Source: Schistocephalus solidus (taxonomy: Eukaryota; Platyhelminthes; Cestoda; Diphyllobothriidea; Diphyllobothriidae). Taken from it: a stretch of DNA of 64,000 bases. The notes below the pieces were generated by a model. The model was not told the origin of the DNA. It saw nothing but the letters and a program-made list of their open reading frames with translations, and did not search any database. Shown here piece by piece: positions 10,190-22,398 of the stretch. The number at the start of each line of letters is the position of its first letter. Position 1 is the stretch's first letter. Both the position numbers and the translations under genes were made by a program. The stretch is from positions 10,001 through 74,000 of the forward strand of contig WEDG01004102.1 of the NCBI GenBank assembly GCA_017591395.1, written 5' to 3'.

Positions 10190-12430
10190 AGTTGACAGTC
10201 TTACCAGTCACGACTTTTAGGGCATCGTGGAATGTTTAAATCGCGTCAGCTTTTTTAAAGCGAGGAATGTGTATGGATTTATCAGTGCCGGCTTCTCTCC
10301 CCTTTCATGCTTCACTTAACTCGTGGAGTCTGTCCACCAGCTGATGATGGGACTGGATGCGATGTTTGGCCCTGCGTGAGTGCTAGGTCTGGGTATGCCA
10401 TAAATGGCAGTAGTTGAAAGGCAGAAGATGTAATCGCTGCAATTTTTTATTTCGCCAGGGGAATTACCCAGAAATTCGGTAGTAAACTGGTATAATACAA
10501 CTACCGATTCGAGAAATGTTACCGAAATAGAAAAGTGTGACTTGAGCGGTCGCTTCTGACTTGCTTTCCGTCGTTAACCAACTTACTAGCCTTAATCATT
10601 GACCGATAATTCCTGAGAGTTAAACTTTGGTCCACTTGGTTCTTGTATTGAACGTGCTAGCAGCTAACTAGCCGGTCCTCACGGCCATTTGGGGTTGGTG
10701 GTATACAGTATCACGTGAAAATGCCGCTCACTTATGTGGCAAAGAAAATGCTCAGACTACCTTAGTCGTTTTCTTTTGATGGCCTAAGGTATCCACCCGA
10801 TGGTATAGCATCTTTGAATTTTCCCTTCCGAAACGAGGCCTTATATCACCCTAAGGATGATTTTCGGGAAATTATAGTCGTCAATTCCAAGCTTTGCCCC
10901 GTTATCCACTTGAGGCAGAACTGAGCCGAAGGACACTCATTAATGGACACGCTACGTGATATATCTGGGTGGGTAAGTGGATACTTCGTAGGGTTTCTAA
11001 TTTTTGGAGCATTATGGTGTCCGCCTCACAACAAAACATGATGTAGGTACGAGTCTTTCGATCCTCCATTTTCGTACTTATTACCCAGTCTATTAAAATC
11101 GATCAATATGTCGCTGCCCTGACGCTTTAGCGCGCCGGTGAACATGCCTACATACTCCCTCTCCCATGCACCAATCGACTCTCCAGACCGATCGATCATC
11201 TAATGACGGGATTAGATGCAGTGACTAACAAGTTTAAACAGTCTGTGTTTATGTGCCACATGCGATCGTGTACCCGAATGTGCGAAAGAATATGCCTTTT
11301 CTTTACGAGAAATATGCATATTGGGTCTTATTATTTCCATATCGGCGATGGCTATATGGATCGCATGCATGTTGCAGGGAAGAGGTCTGGTTTTGCGTGG
11401 ATGGTACGCGTGTGTGCGTTGTTGTGGAGTACGTGTAGAAGGGAACTGTGCATTGGTAGTAGAGCAAGGTGCGATGATATGGATTGAAGCGTTTTCCCCA
11501 ATGATTTCCATAGAAGCGCATGCGGACCAATCGGACGGTGCGATGACTGAATGCACTGGGGCAATTTCGGCTAGCGAGATGGATGTATACCTGACCTGAC
11601 ACTGGTTCGCCAATTTCAGTGTGATGGATTCGTAACTGACTGACTACAGGGCGGTCGAATTGGGGACAGGATAGAATTAAGTGCAGATGACTGGACACCG
11701 GTGGTAATATTATACTGGACGCTAAGTGTTTACATTGATGCTGCTAGCGGTGGCGGTAATGAGGGTGCATTGTGGAATGAGAGGTGGGCTGGTTGTGTTG
11801 ACATTGCCTAGTCCGCAGATGTCCAAGTCCTACCAGTCCCCAGAATATCCGTTGGCAGTGTGTGCACGAGGAGAGGTTGGATCCTCACGTCATTGGTCCG
11901 TAGCACCTGAGTCTTCCAGATCTCAGTGCCTTTACAGCGGCTATTTAATTTTCCTCAACGATATATGCCCCAGTATTTAAAATCGTACACCATACCTTTT
12001 GATCTTGAGGGGGTCCTCTATGGACTTACGGGTGCCCGAGTGAGGTCTTCAAGGTGCTCTTTTAACGATGTTCCAGCCTCTTTTTTCTACGAGCTTTCGT
12101 CATCCATCCCTACGATGTAGTCGCTCTATCGAAGTTGTTTCAATAGCAGGACATGTTTATTGAGGACGCTAGTTTTTTCCCGGATTGCAGTATCATAGAA
12201 CTATCTTCAGCATCCTCCAGAGGCGGTAAACGTTAAGATGGTTGAATCTTTTTCGCTTGACCTAAATAGACAGTCCAGCTAACCGGCGCGAATAAGAGCG
12301 CTGACAGAACAGAACTGATCATCCTCCATTTTTTATTGAATAGTTCTAGGCGGAGGGCATTAGCTGACCAAACTCCCGGCAGGCTTTGGAAATCCGGCTT
12401 GCTAGTTCGTAGTCCATCTTGATTTTCCAT
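10190..12430 (-). mobile_element. eroded RTE-like retrotransposon with zinc-finger tail (antisense relic)
   Basis: Read on the minus strand, three parts of the element at 45.0-49.5 kb occur in the same order. RT-distal sequence at 12430-11900 has YELASRISKAC, then LFAPVSWTVYLGQAKK (compare [13 protein letters not shown] and TTLLYGAET in the good copy). Degenerate zinc-finger sequence follows at 11720-11210. A decayed copy of the 3' UTR is at about 10400-10200. All parts carry stops and frameshifts. About 800 bp between the zinc-finger part and the UTR match is unassigned. Confidence 0.65.
11210..11720 (-). pseudogene. degenerate C2H2 zinc-finger region of the RTE-like element
   Basis: The minus strand reads QLRIHHTEIGEPVSG then NCPSAFSHRTVRLVRMR, recognisably derived from HLRIQRTEAGEPVLG and CPLCPSAFTHRMGLFGHMR in the copy at 45.9-46.8 kb. 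Cys/His ligands are partly lost and the frame is broken, so this is not a functional transcription factor. Confidence 0.68.
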
Positions 12431-12579
12431 AGACGATATGCGTCATGTACGTAAATTTATACCCTGCTCTTTGATAAGTTTAATTAGCATTGGTAAGGAG
12501 CTCGTTGTAGTCAGAATTTGGCCCCTACTGGTGTATGACCACTGTCTTCTCCGCATCGATGGTGCGGGTGCGCGATAAA

Positions 12580-12665
12580 ACAAGGTTGGGTATGGCTGAC
12601 TGATGACGGCTGCTAAGCCAGAGATGATCACTTCAGTCTCCTTTATCTTTGTTGCCAGTCGATCT
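12580..12665 (+). repeat. SINE body fragment
   Basis: Shares GGGTATGGCTGACTGATGAC, GGCT-TAAGCCAGA-ATG and CTCC-TTATCTTTGTTG with the body of the tRNA-derived SINE at 51.66-51.84 kb. The tRNA-like head is not recognisable here. Confidence 0.7.
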
Positions 12666-13179
12666 CCACATATACTAATAGTCGCTGTTTGACTGCCTTC
12701 GATGCTCTACATCGAGCTCCTTATTAGGGAGAGGGGCTAGGTGGGGAGGGGGGTGAGGAGAATCGGGAGTCCTGATGTCCTGACATAGATTACCATCTGT
12801 TATTTTAGTATGCGCACATAAGGTCAGGAAGTCGTGCACTTCAACTTTCGCAGTTCTTAATTCGAGTGTACTACAAGCGCTCAGATTGACGTGGAGATTG
12901 ATACTGCTTGTTAGAGTACCGACACCAGGAATTCTCGCGCTGGTTCGGTGTTGATCATGACGATCACTTCAGTACCCTACTACTTAAGGCACTGGTAGCT
13001 TAAGCCCCTAGCCACTACTACTTTCTGGTCTAGTTCCGTATGAGAAGAGAAATGGAACGCCAGTTGGGAGGATAGTGTAATCTGTACAGGACTATCGAAG
13101 AAGGGATTGGAAGAAGTTGGCGGCCAGACGAGGGCACGTCCGACAACCGTAAGAGTGTCGTCTGACGTGCGAGACAGTC

Positions 13180-14045
13180 AGGAGGCCATTTGTTGAGTCA
13201 ACCTTGAGTGTGATTGGCCGGTTTAGACAGCCGGGATTGGCGAGGACTAGACAGACACTAGTGCGCACGTGCATGTAGTGATGGGAGGTTCGACGTTCAA
13301 CATGCATCCGGAGTCGGAACACTACAGGTACTCCGTTCCGAGACCGGACTTCGGGTGAAAAGAACCGAACGGAGGAAGAATAGTGTAACCGTGTGAGTGA
13401 TGTATGAACCAACGACAATGGTATGGGCAGCTTGGGTGGCTGCGGCTGGCAGGAATGAGGACGGTTGATAGGGCGGCTGGAGCAAGCCGGCGGTTGGCTT
13501 GTTGAGTTGCACGCTGACGGCAAATCCGTATGCCGTGTCGGTATGTGTTGGGTTGAGTGAAGATAAACCGCTGGTAGTATAAGTAAGATATCGGCTATAA
13601 GGAAGTCGGTTCGGGTACTGACATTGTTGGAGGGACTGCTCTGCAGGAGTGGAACGGAACCATGGCCAGGACTCGTTGGGCTGGGAGTGGTTGATAACTT
13701 CAATCTTCCTTTGCGATAAGATGTCGGTAACGGAATTCTCCATATCGTGGTCACAGCAAATGACGCAGGAAAATTCAGTTGAAGTCGGGAGGAGATACTT
13801 GTGCTGATTGAGCTCAGCCACGTCGAGCAGTTGCGTGTTCGATCACGCAGCGATCACCAGTCAGCCGCTAGAGCGGTGTCCCAAGTGTGAGACAGTCACG
13901 AGGTTATGTGTAAGTCAGCCTTGAAGGTGGACGGTCGGGATTGGCGAGGACCAGACGGACACTGGTGTGCACGTGTATGTAGTCACAAGAGGTTCGGCGT
14001 TGAAAATGCATGCGAAGTTGGGTCACTACAGTCAAATTGAAAGGA
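13180..14045 (-). repeat. two direct copies of a ~150-bp repeat, about 700 bp apart
   Basis: 13180-13325 and 13885-14035 share GACAGTCA, GGGATTGGCGAGGAC, ACAC-AGTGCGCACGTG and GAGGTTCG elements in the same order. Minus-strand translations agree (LRMHVERRTSHHYMHVRTSV and LRMHFQRRTSCDYIHVHTSV). A minus frame at 13821-13297 includes STEFSCVICC, faintly like the STDFSCPHC finger of the RTE-like element. A coding role is not supported. TTGCGTGTTCGATCACGC near 13828 resembles a tRNA B box. Confidence 0.6.
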
Positions 14046-14230
14046 GTGCAAACCGACGACGGACAAGCGGTCATGCGGTGGACAGGTAAAGGGTGGTTAT
14101 TAAGGCATGATCCAATGTCCTCGGTCTGAATGCCCAACGTAACCATAAGGGTATTTAACCCATGTAGGTTAGCAAATAATGTTTGCGTATTGCTGGTCGA
14201 AACTATGTCAAGTACACTCAGCAACTTCAC

Positions 14231-15692
14231 TTATAAGACATTGACAAAATGTCTAAACATCATTCTAAGGAGGGAGTTATATTTCTCGCGTAATTAAAGT
14301 TTATGCATGAAAACGGCCAGCTGGTTTTTTTTTGTTTTTTGCATCTGAAAAAGGTGAATTGTATTTGGGAAAACCACCGTATTTTTTATTATCTCATTTA
14401 TTTGCATTTCTTGCATAAGGCAGTATAATTTATTCGGACGGGATACAGAGAACTATATTATATAATTTGCGGAAAAATAAGCCTGGAAGTTATTGCTTTT
14501 TGTTGAAGGGCCGTAGGTTGATTCTTTCTGCTTAAATGTTTGACTCCATTCGTATGTGCATACGGAGTGTCAGCATTTCTGTTCAGCCAACCAGGGAGAT
14601 GTATTTGTTGTTAACCAAGGTATTGGCAGCGCATTTTCGAATCTCGAAACATTGGAGATTTCATTAAATTGTGAGATTTCTACGAAGCCATAAGAAACGA
14701 TCTGCGTATTTATTGCTTTGAAGACATGTGTTTTAGTGTTTGAATGTCATGGAGATCAATGAAAAACTGCGTTCTGTATACCTACTACTATTTACTCCGT
14801 GTGATTTACGCAGATGCCTGGTAAGATACGCGTTCGAAATCCAGCTTCTTATCGTTAGCAAATATCACATATGATTGCAACCCTGTAAATTTTATTTTGT
14901 AAATCTGTTTTCAAAGGTCAGTCAGTACTTCACGAGTTCCGTTCTCTGTTCTATATATCACTGGGTTAGTAGTACTTACGTGTATTTTGGCAAACTGCTA
15001 CATAAAACTGTAACCTATAGTAAAATGCTTGTGGTGAACTTAAATATCTTAATAGATCTTCAACGGTATTTCATTTACTGAGATCCGCAAAAGTTTGGTC
15101 AGGCGGACATAGCGGAGCCGCTTTCCTCTGACAAAGTAAGCATAAACCATCTTCAAACATACGGTAAAATTATAGAGAAAATTAGTATGGAATCCAATCT
15201 GGCGAGAATACAAAGACCTAATGCATTTAATTATTCTACAATTGGAGTATTTCGGTGCGCGACGCAGGTTCGCGAGGCACGGTGAACGAGGCAAATTCGT
15301 TCAAAATGATCTTTTAAGAGTGTCAGTTTGCAAGCTTATAAATTTAAAAATGCAGACAGTAATCCTACGTGAAGTCCATGTTACCTATTAGATATAATCC
15401 TGCAAAATACTGAACTTTCTGCTTTCCTCGTTTTGCTTATTTGAATGTTAATGCCTTGCCGTTAGTTTGCACCAGTCTCTACAAGTTCATCTTCAAATTT
15501 ATCCGGCGATATAGCATTTGCTATTTTCAAGCACGGCAGTAGAAGTAAACATTGCATCAGTGTCTCTTAAAATCCTTCAATTAAGAGCAATTATTCGAAT
15601 ATATTTTCATATTTCCGTTAACAAGCCTGGAACATGCATTTCATAAAAATTCCCCCATCTTTTTGTTCATTTCCATGAAGAACTATTTCACA
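14231..15692. other. intergenic, AT-rich, nothing recognised
   Basis: Long AT-rich stretch with only short random frames. No gene, RNA or repeat could be supported. Confidence 0.5.
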
Positions 15693-16058
15693 GCGTTCAA
15701 AACATCTGAACGTTTAAAAATATTCCCTTGATCCACTTGTGAAAAGCTCCTTGGCCTCGGTGGGATTCAGAAACACGCCAGCAAGGGGAAGGCTTTAGTA
15801 CAGGCAAGGCTCTAGAAAACGGAGCTACGAGGCCCCACAGGGAGCCGTCATTTTAATCACACATGGGTCGTGTTACCCGTCCAGCCTACTGCAACGTATG
15901 GAATCCACCAATTTTGATACAGTAAGTTGACTGCCCAAGCAGGATTTCCAAAGCAATCAATCTAGAATCCACTTGATGTCTACCAGGCACAATTAATTAA
16001 TAGATGATTTTGGCAAATTTGAATAATTTGCTGAGTTCAAAACATCTGAACCTTTAAA
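15693..16058. repeat. pair of 26-bp direct repeats 340 bp apart
   Basis: GTTCAAAACATCTGAAC followed by a T/A-rich end occurs at about 15693 and again at about 16033. Each copy can fold (GTTCA/TGAAC, 7-base loop). The enclosed ~315 bp is more GC-rich than its surroundings and matches nothing I recognise. Confidence 0.6.
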
Positions 16059-16616
16059 AGCATGGCTTGGAAGCACCTTTTGCCGTTCATTTTTTCAACT
16101 GCAACCATAGTAATGTGTATGGGCTTAAAAAAAAACTAGGAATGCCGTTTTTGCTTCAGAGCATTCAGCGAAGCGTGAAGCTGGTTGAGATTGTTTCCGT
16201 TGGTTTGCTCTAAACGGACTAATCCCCTCTATTTAACTATGCCCAGGCCAGCAAGTAATAAATCCATAGATTTTTGTTAGATTTATTCTTGAAGAATACT
16301 CTAAGATTATCTTAGCAGGAGTTACTTTACTCTGCGTTTATGTCTTCCTCCTCTCCTCCAAATATTTAGCCCTCTATACAAGGGTGCATTTTGACTATTC
16401 TATAGTAAATGTAATTAAGTCAGAGTTGCGCAATCTCTGAGTCTTCCGCAGAACGTAGCCTTTATTTTTAACTTAAAAGTGGGCGTTGAACGTCATCTCG
16501 AGGTATACTGAGCAGCAGTACCTTTATTACTCCAAATGTCTAGTCAAAACAGCTAATTCCTGAGCACGTGAGTGCAGTTGGAGGCGTCATTCACACGCCC
16601 TGCGTGGCTACGTGTG

Positions 16617-16900
16617 TGCACACACACACACACACGACAGTTCGAACGTCGATTTCGACGAGGTCCACCGTATGCTCCACACCAGGTGGTGCAGGGACGG
16701 TGACTTGCGCGTAAATTAGTTTAAAGTTATAGTAGCCTTGCGCTGCAGCTACCGCACTCTCTCCTCCTCCCCCATCTGAGCCCGGTGTCAAGACAGAGTC
16801 AAGAAGACCGGAGATGGGAGAGGGCGCAGGTGGCTGGCGCGGCCGGAACTGCCCCTGGGCGTACCACCACACCCGCATGCTCGGCATTTGTTATGGGAGC
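16617..16900 (-). mobile_element. RTE-like element 3' UTR fragment preceded by a (CA)n run
   Basis: Plus-strand sequence from CAGTTCGAACGTCGATTTCG at 16639 through CACCAGGTGGTGCAGGGACG and CTCTCTCCTCCTCCCCCA to about 16895 matches 17104-17330 and 45016-45260. In the best element copy this repeat is the antisense of the 3' UTR, so this copy is antisense here. A CA dinucleotide run lies at 16617-16634, directly at the element's 3' terminus. Confidence 0.75.
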
Positions 16901-17099
16901 GCAACCCGAATAACGCCTGCCGTGCTCTGATGTGGCCCTCGTTTTGGTCCAACGCATCTACCACGTGGCCCGTTTAGGGGGCACACACACACACGCACAC
17001 ATGATTAGCGTGATAAGTTGCCTTCGCGTTGACTAAACGGGCATACTCTACCTTCATCTGGATATGCAACCCCCTCGCGCCTTTGACCTTGAAATACTG

Positions 17100-17650
17100 A
17101 TGACAGTTCGACCGTTGATTTCCACGAGGACCACCTATGCTCCACACCAGGTGGTGCAGGGACGGTGACTTGCGCGTGAATAGCCTTGCACTGCAGCTAC
17201 CGCACTCTCTCCTCCTCCCCCACTTGAGCCCGGTGTCAAGACAGAATCAAGAAGACCGGAGATGGGAGAGGACGCAGTGGCTGGCGCGGTCGGAGCCGCC
17301 TCTGGGTGTACCACCACACCTGGCTCGAATCCCATGGAGTGGGAGTGCCATAAAGGCCACATTAAGAAGGAGCCATTGCAGCCTGACTCTCAGTCCGCCT
17401 GTCAGCCACTCCACACAAAACACACATTGGGCTGACCACGCGGTCCGATTTATCCCGTCAGTTGGCATTCTTCCAAGCTACGGCTTTTAGCGCACCGTGA
17501 TAGTTTCAAGTGCGTCAGATTGTTTATAGAGAGGAAAATGCGCTGAGCTGTTGACCTCACTCTCTCCCCACCCCCACAATCAGACCACCATCCGAGCCAC
17601 TCAATTGTCTGATGTGGGAGTGGGCTAGTGGCTCGGTGAGACTCTCACGT
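17100..17650 (-). mobile_element. RTE-like element 3' UTR, longer copy
   Basis: Runs from GACAGTTCGACCGTTGATTT at about 17103 to TGATGTGGGAGTGGGC near 17610-17625. It matches 45016-45560 over almost its full length, including TTATAGAGAGGAAAATGCGC. Frames on both strands across it are by-products of this GC-rich UTR and should not be taken as genes. Confidence 0.8.
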
Positions 17651-20001
17651 GAGGGATATCGTTCTCTGCACCTTAACTTCCTGAGATAAAACACGCGACC
17701 GCCTGTGAGTGATTTGCACCGACAACCGTGCAACACATGTAAAATTTCGTCTGTCTGTCACAGCTGCTAGCTTGCGTGCAGTCGGAGGAGGAGTGAAGTG
17801 GGAATAATTTTATTATGCGGCGATTGAAGGAATCACAAGAAAAATGTTGATTTGGCTCCAAATTGTCGCCATTTGCCAACTTCAATCTCAAAAACGAAGT
17901 TTGACCGGTTTGCCTCATGGTTCTTTGGTTACCGACTGTCTGGCAAATTCCGAGTGCCTCGATAACTCTACAGTCTAAATAGTTCGATTATTTCTAACTT
18001 ACACGCAACTGCTGACCATCAAGATGTGCTGCGTTGTACGTTGTCATGTCCGTGACTGGTTGCCGGAGTTTGAGTTACGCTGTAACGAGAAATACTTCAA
18101 TTTAGACAGACTTGGGTGGCGAAAACACATAATTTTATTGATTAGATGAGCCAGCATGGTGGGAAACTCACAGTGCTACTTCTTGGCGGGACATCAGTTT
18201 ATAGTAGGTGTGTTATCTTAGGATACCTGACCGGACATTTTGAAATGTGAGTTTGGCTAGATGGGGTTCATTCGATGGGTTTTAAGCTCGAGTATCGCAA
18301 AGCATAAGCCCCGGATATTATATTCCTGTCAGGATGTTGGGTAAGGATTACTGATATGGCCTCCTAAACAGGACATGAGACTAGGAACACCCCGCCCGAG
18401 TAATGAAGACTGCCTTGCGCATAATTCCAGGACGGGTAAGTATTCTCCTGTTCTAACTCGAACACAAGCTGCAACGTAAACATAAGCCGTAAGGCTAATC
18501 TTAGCCCCAACCCAAACCCTTAACATACCGTACACATTAAACATAACCTTAATGGTAACTTAAACTGAAATTAAGCCTAGTCGTAAAATTAACCTTACTC
18601 TGACCTAACTGTGGTTCCCTGGAATTATGTGCCACAGCACCTCTATTACGGTGGCTCCTTTTCTCACGTTGGCTATCAAATGCACACACATATCTTTCTG
18701 GCTACCTGCAAAACTAAAGCACGCTAAATGGTTGAAAACTTTGCTTTGCTCCTTTTAATCCAGAAATATTTTACAGGAGGCATGCACAACAATATCATTT
18801 TTTGTGCTTGTTTACAGTAATCTTATTGATAGCTTTACTCGAGAAAATGGTGTATTAGAATTTCAAAAAAGCTCAAATTCCATAATAATTTGAAGCCGAC
18901 TTGCTGCTTCACTGGTTATGGCCACCTATCTTCGGCAAATCGTAACTCCCTCTGAAGTGTTATGGCTATATCCTAAATAGCTTATATTTTTTTGCAATGG
19001 GTATGGTTCACTTGTATACACTACAACGAGCATTAATAGAAAGGGCCGATAGGATGTTTTTGAACAGATATATAACAGTCTTAATAAGTCTTCTAAGAAC
19101 AAACATAATCCTTCTGTAATAGTTATCTTCTAGCACTATGCTCAATGGTACTCAATCCTACAATCCCATCTAAGTAATCCTTTGAGTCAAAGCAGTTAAC
19201 TGGATACAAAGGCCATGTGGAAACATAAAGCTATCCAGACAGCTAATAATAATACTAAACTAATAACAGGGAGCTAGAAGTTTCAAGTTCTGTAATCTTC
19301 AAGACGTCTGACGTAGGTGTAGATCCCAGTTTTAGAACATAAAGATGGAAAATATCAGGAGTCTTTGTTGGGACGGGGTCAAATGAACGAAAATGCATGC
19401 ATTTTTAAACGATTCCACAGGATGCAAGATTAAGGGAATGGTGAAAGAAAACCGTAAGGATTTTGACCTTAGTGACCTCTCATAGGTATGGTATAAGCTG
19501 TACTCCAAAGCATAGAGGCTAGGGTTACTTCTGCTAGGTTGACCAATAGCACAGACAAACAAACATTTTAAAAAAGTAATTAGGGTGTGAGTCGAAAGTT
19601 TCCTGTGTGAAGCGATGTGTATGGCACGGAAATTCGCGAATGACTGATATACTCTGTAAGTAACTCAGCAGCACCAGTCACGGTTGGAGAATAGCCATAC
19701 TTTTCCCCCTGAATTTGATACATCACATACATGATGTGCGTTAAAGCAGGGCTACTTACATGTTCAGTTCTTACAGTCAACTAGGTGTATTTTAACAACC
19801 AAATCGATGAGCATAAAAATTTTCAATATCTGTTTGTTACTATCCATATGTTTTGAAAAAGCCCAGCTTTATGCTCACTTTTAACATTTGCGAGCTACAT
19901 GCTTCTCGGAAGAATTTGCCAAACCGTAAGGACTGTAAAGAGCCCTTCCGCTGTTCATAAAAATTGACAACGGAGATAAAGAAGTTCGCATACTCTGTGA
20001 G
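17651..20001. other. intergenic; includes a degenerate telomere-like tract
   Basis: No coding region recognised. 18460-18600 is rich in CTTAACC/CCCAACCCAAACCC/TAACCTTA-type words resembling a decayed TAACCC array. Its counterpart on the opposite strand is at 20600-20720. The rest is unassigned. Confidence 0.4.
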
Positions 20002-20307
20002 CTACATTACTGGGTGGATAAATGTGTTAGTGAACACTGTCATCGTCCACTCCACCACTTGAATACAAACTGAACTTGCGAAAACTTCCATTGGAAAATT
20101 CAAAAGACAATTCGGGGAGCCCACGTGGACTTTCTTTAAATTCTCTTCAGTCCTGTACATGTATATTGCTGTGGCAAAAAAATAAAAGCTGAGACAAATT
20201 GGCAAAATCAACCTGTTGCTAGGATGGGGGAAGGGTGTTGAGGAAAACATAATTGCAGTCAGCGTCTTCTGATCAGCGTCAGGGGGATGGTAGTTACCGG
20301 AACCCAT
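20002..20307 (-). CDS. hypothetical small one-pass membrane protein (or terminal exon)
   Basis: The open frame continues upstream to 20418 without an ATG. The first in-frame ATG is at 20307 in a strong Kozak-like context (GCAGCCATGGGT), giving about 101 residues. Residues 38-60 form one hydrophobic segment (RLILPICLSFYFFATAIYMY) after a Pro-rich stretch, followed by RTEENLKK, as in small mitochondrial or ER one-pass proteins. A TAG lies in frame just upstream of the open stretch, and a possible acceptor (CACTTCAG) on the minus strand ends immediately before it, so a spliced version is possible. I do not recognise the family; the frame could be chance. Confidence 0.35.
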   Translation of the reverse strand: MGSGNYHPPDADQKTLTAIMFSSTPFPHPSNRLILPICLSFYFFATAIYMYRTEENLKKVHVGSPNCLLNFPMEVFASSVCIQVVEWTMTVFTNTFIHPVM

Positions 20308-20418
20308 GGCTGCCTTGGTGGCCTTTTGCCATGATAACTGCGGGGCCTGTACGGGGTTCTTCTGCGCGCTCACGACGGGTTTGCGTAACTTGATTACAGT
20401 CGCCTCTACCGTAGCCAA

Positions 20419-21023
20419 CAGGCGCTACTGAAGTGATTTTGAATACCTTGAGAGGATTTTCGAAATTACCCGAAAGGCACCTCTGATATACAGGTGGTGA
20501 TCGGTGTCTATCATATGCATGAGAATGGAACTATTAAAATTTTCATTTGGCATTTCCTTGCCATGCTGGAAAGCGTTTTCTTTTTTTGACAAACGCCGAT
20601 TAGGATTGGGGTAACGATTGAGTTTGGACTGAAGGTTTCATTTCGATATTAGGTTTCGAAACTAAAACATTAATGCTACTGTTTCGGTAAGATTTAGTAC
20701 TTGGGTTAGAGTTAGGCATGCTATTGACTTACGGCTTCTATGCCACGTCTTCTATACTTCTTTGTCTACAAATCGACATGCGCAGTGAATGTTTCTAGGT
20801 ACGTGACCATAACTGGCTGTAATAAAAATATGCCTAATAAGGGATGTTTTGGGGCATTTTCAATAAATTATTATGAAACTGATGGAAACGTCGAAAAGCA
20901 ATGAAAGTGACGTACACTGTGCGCCACAGTTGAGACATTACCTTAAGGATTATCACAGGCCTTAAGAGAACATGGGGAGTTGAAAGTATGTCTTCAATAG
21001 ATCACTAAAAATGCAAAGCAGTT
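20419..21023. other. intergenic with telomere-like words
   Basis: 20600-20720 contains GGATTGGGGTAACG, ATTAGGTTTCG and GGGTTAGAGTTAGGC, the opposite strand sense of the tract at 18460-18600. Otherwise nothing recognised. Confidence 0.4.
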
Positions 21024-22398
21024 AGTCAAGTCAAGTCAAGTCAAGTTTATTAAGGGAAAGATAGGCAAATGCGTTTGAACTCCCTATTGGTTACAGTATG
21101 GCTAAAAAGCCTCTGGTACATCATGAAAATGTAAAAAAGTTGGTTTACATAATAGCGTGCGGAAAATGAGCAGCTGTTGGCTCATCGAAAAAAGTAAACA
21201 TAAATGTGTACTCGCATATTACGAGTAGCATGCGTACATGATATTGTTGGTGACGAGATTCTCGTGAGTGAGGCATATGCGACGAGTTTGAGCTAATAAA
21301 AATGCTATAAAAAGGGTACTGTAATATAGAAAGTAGTATTGTTATATAAGAGTGTTATTAAACTGGGACGTGACTAAGAAGATCTGGGGATATTATAGTG
21401 GGCACTGCTATACTGGTCAAGGTTTTTCTTAAAAAGCTCAACGGAAGTAGCCATTACAACATCCAGAGGCAGAGCATTCCAAGCGTCGACCGCTCTCTTG
21501 GAGAAGAAGAACTTTCGTGTATCCAGTCTGGCCCCAATTACACGTAATTTGAGTGGATGCCCTCTCATGTTCGTGGTTGTTGCTAACTGGAAGAAGTCTC
21601 CAGGTGCGAGGCAGCAGCCCTGACCGCACATGATACGGAATGTTTGTATCAGGTCACCTCGTAGCTGCCTGTAACTCAAGGGAATGAGATCAAGGTTAGC
21701 TAATCGGGTTTCATAGGGTAATGAGCCCTGTCCAGTCACAAGTTTGGTTGCACGCCTTTGAACCTTTTCGAGGATATTGAGGTCTTTCGCGTTCCAGGGT
21801 CTCCAAGCTTGGATAGCGAACTCCAATTGCGGCCGCACAAAAGTTCGAAAAGACTTTGGCAAAAGCAGTCTTCATCAAAGGCAGAGAAAGCCCGCTTGAC
21901 AAGGTACAGGGCTGACATCGCAGACTTGGCTACCTTTGAACAATGCAGCGAGGGTTTAAGGGAGCGCGAGATCCACACTCCCAAGTCCTTCTGCGCGTCA
22001 ACTTCTTGCAATGGTATACCATTCAGGTAGTTATCCATGAGGTTCGGAGTGCTAGTTCTACCGACTCGTAGAATAGTGCATTTTTTCTCATTGAACGGCA
22101 AAAGCCAGTCCTTTGACCATTGTTGAAGTCAGTTTAGGTTTTCCTGCAAATACTTTACGTCAGCTGCAGTTCTGATGACCCTCCATAGCTTAATATCATC
22201 CGCAAACATGGCGAAATCACAATCCAATCCATTGATGCAGTCGTTGACGTACAAAATGAACAGAATAGGGCCAAGAACGGAGCCCTGGGGAAATCCACTT
22301 TCAACCGCAACCTCCGCCGACTGCTGGTTACCGACATGGACGGTTTGAGAGCGGCTAAATAAGAAGCTTTTGATCCATCTGAGGAGATTACCCCAAAG
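21024..22398 (-). mobile_element. CR1-like retrotransposon, family B, 5'-truncated, with (TTGAC)n tail
   Basis: Antisense copy. The plus strand starts with five GTCAA repeats at 21024-21047 (TTGAC units in element sense), then a 3' UTR with GGGAGTTCAAACGCA, then the C-terminal and RT coding region up to a break at about 22398. The minus strand reads LLRWIKSFLFSRSQTVHVG, then motif B (SGFPQGSVLGPILF), motif C (AMFADDIKLWRV), NEKKCTILRVG, VWISRSLKPSLHCSKVAKSA and ending KRAVDAWNALPLDVV. Motif A and everything upstream are missing. Confidence 0.88.
21374..22397 (-). pseudogene. reverse transcriptase C-terminal half, family B
   Basis: Frames at 21862-21374, 22101-21736 and the region up to 22397 carry RT motifs B to E and the C-terminal domain (TFVRPQLEFAIQAWRPW, KVQRRATKLVTGQ, SYRQLRGDLIQTFRI). 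At least two frameshifts and one in-frame stop near 22130 separate them. Among the partial CR1-like copies this is one of the better conserved. Confidence 0.85.

Noticed and set aside
14800..14850. GCGTTCGAAATCC resembling a B box
   Set aside because: No matching A box at the right distance and no arm pairing.
17137..17490. 117-codon frame plus antisense frames
   Set aside because: They lie in the GC-rich 3' UTR repeat of the RTE-like element and the frame is not maintained in its other copies.
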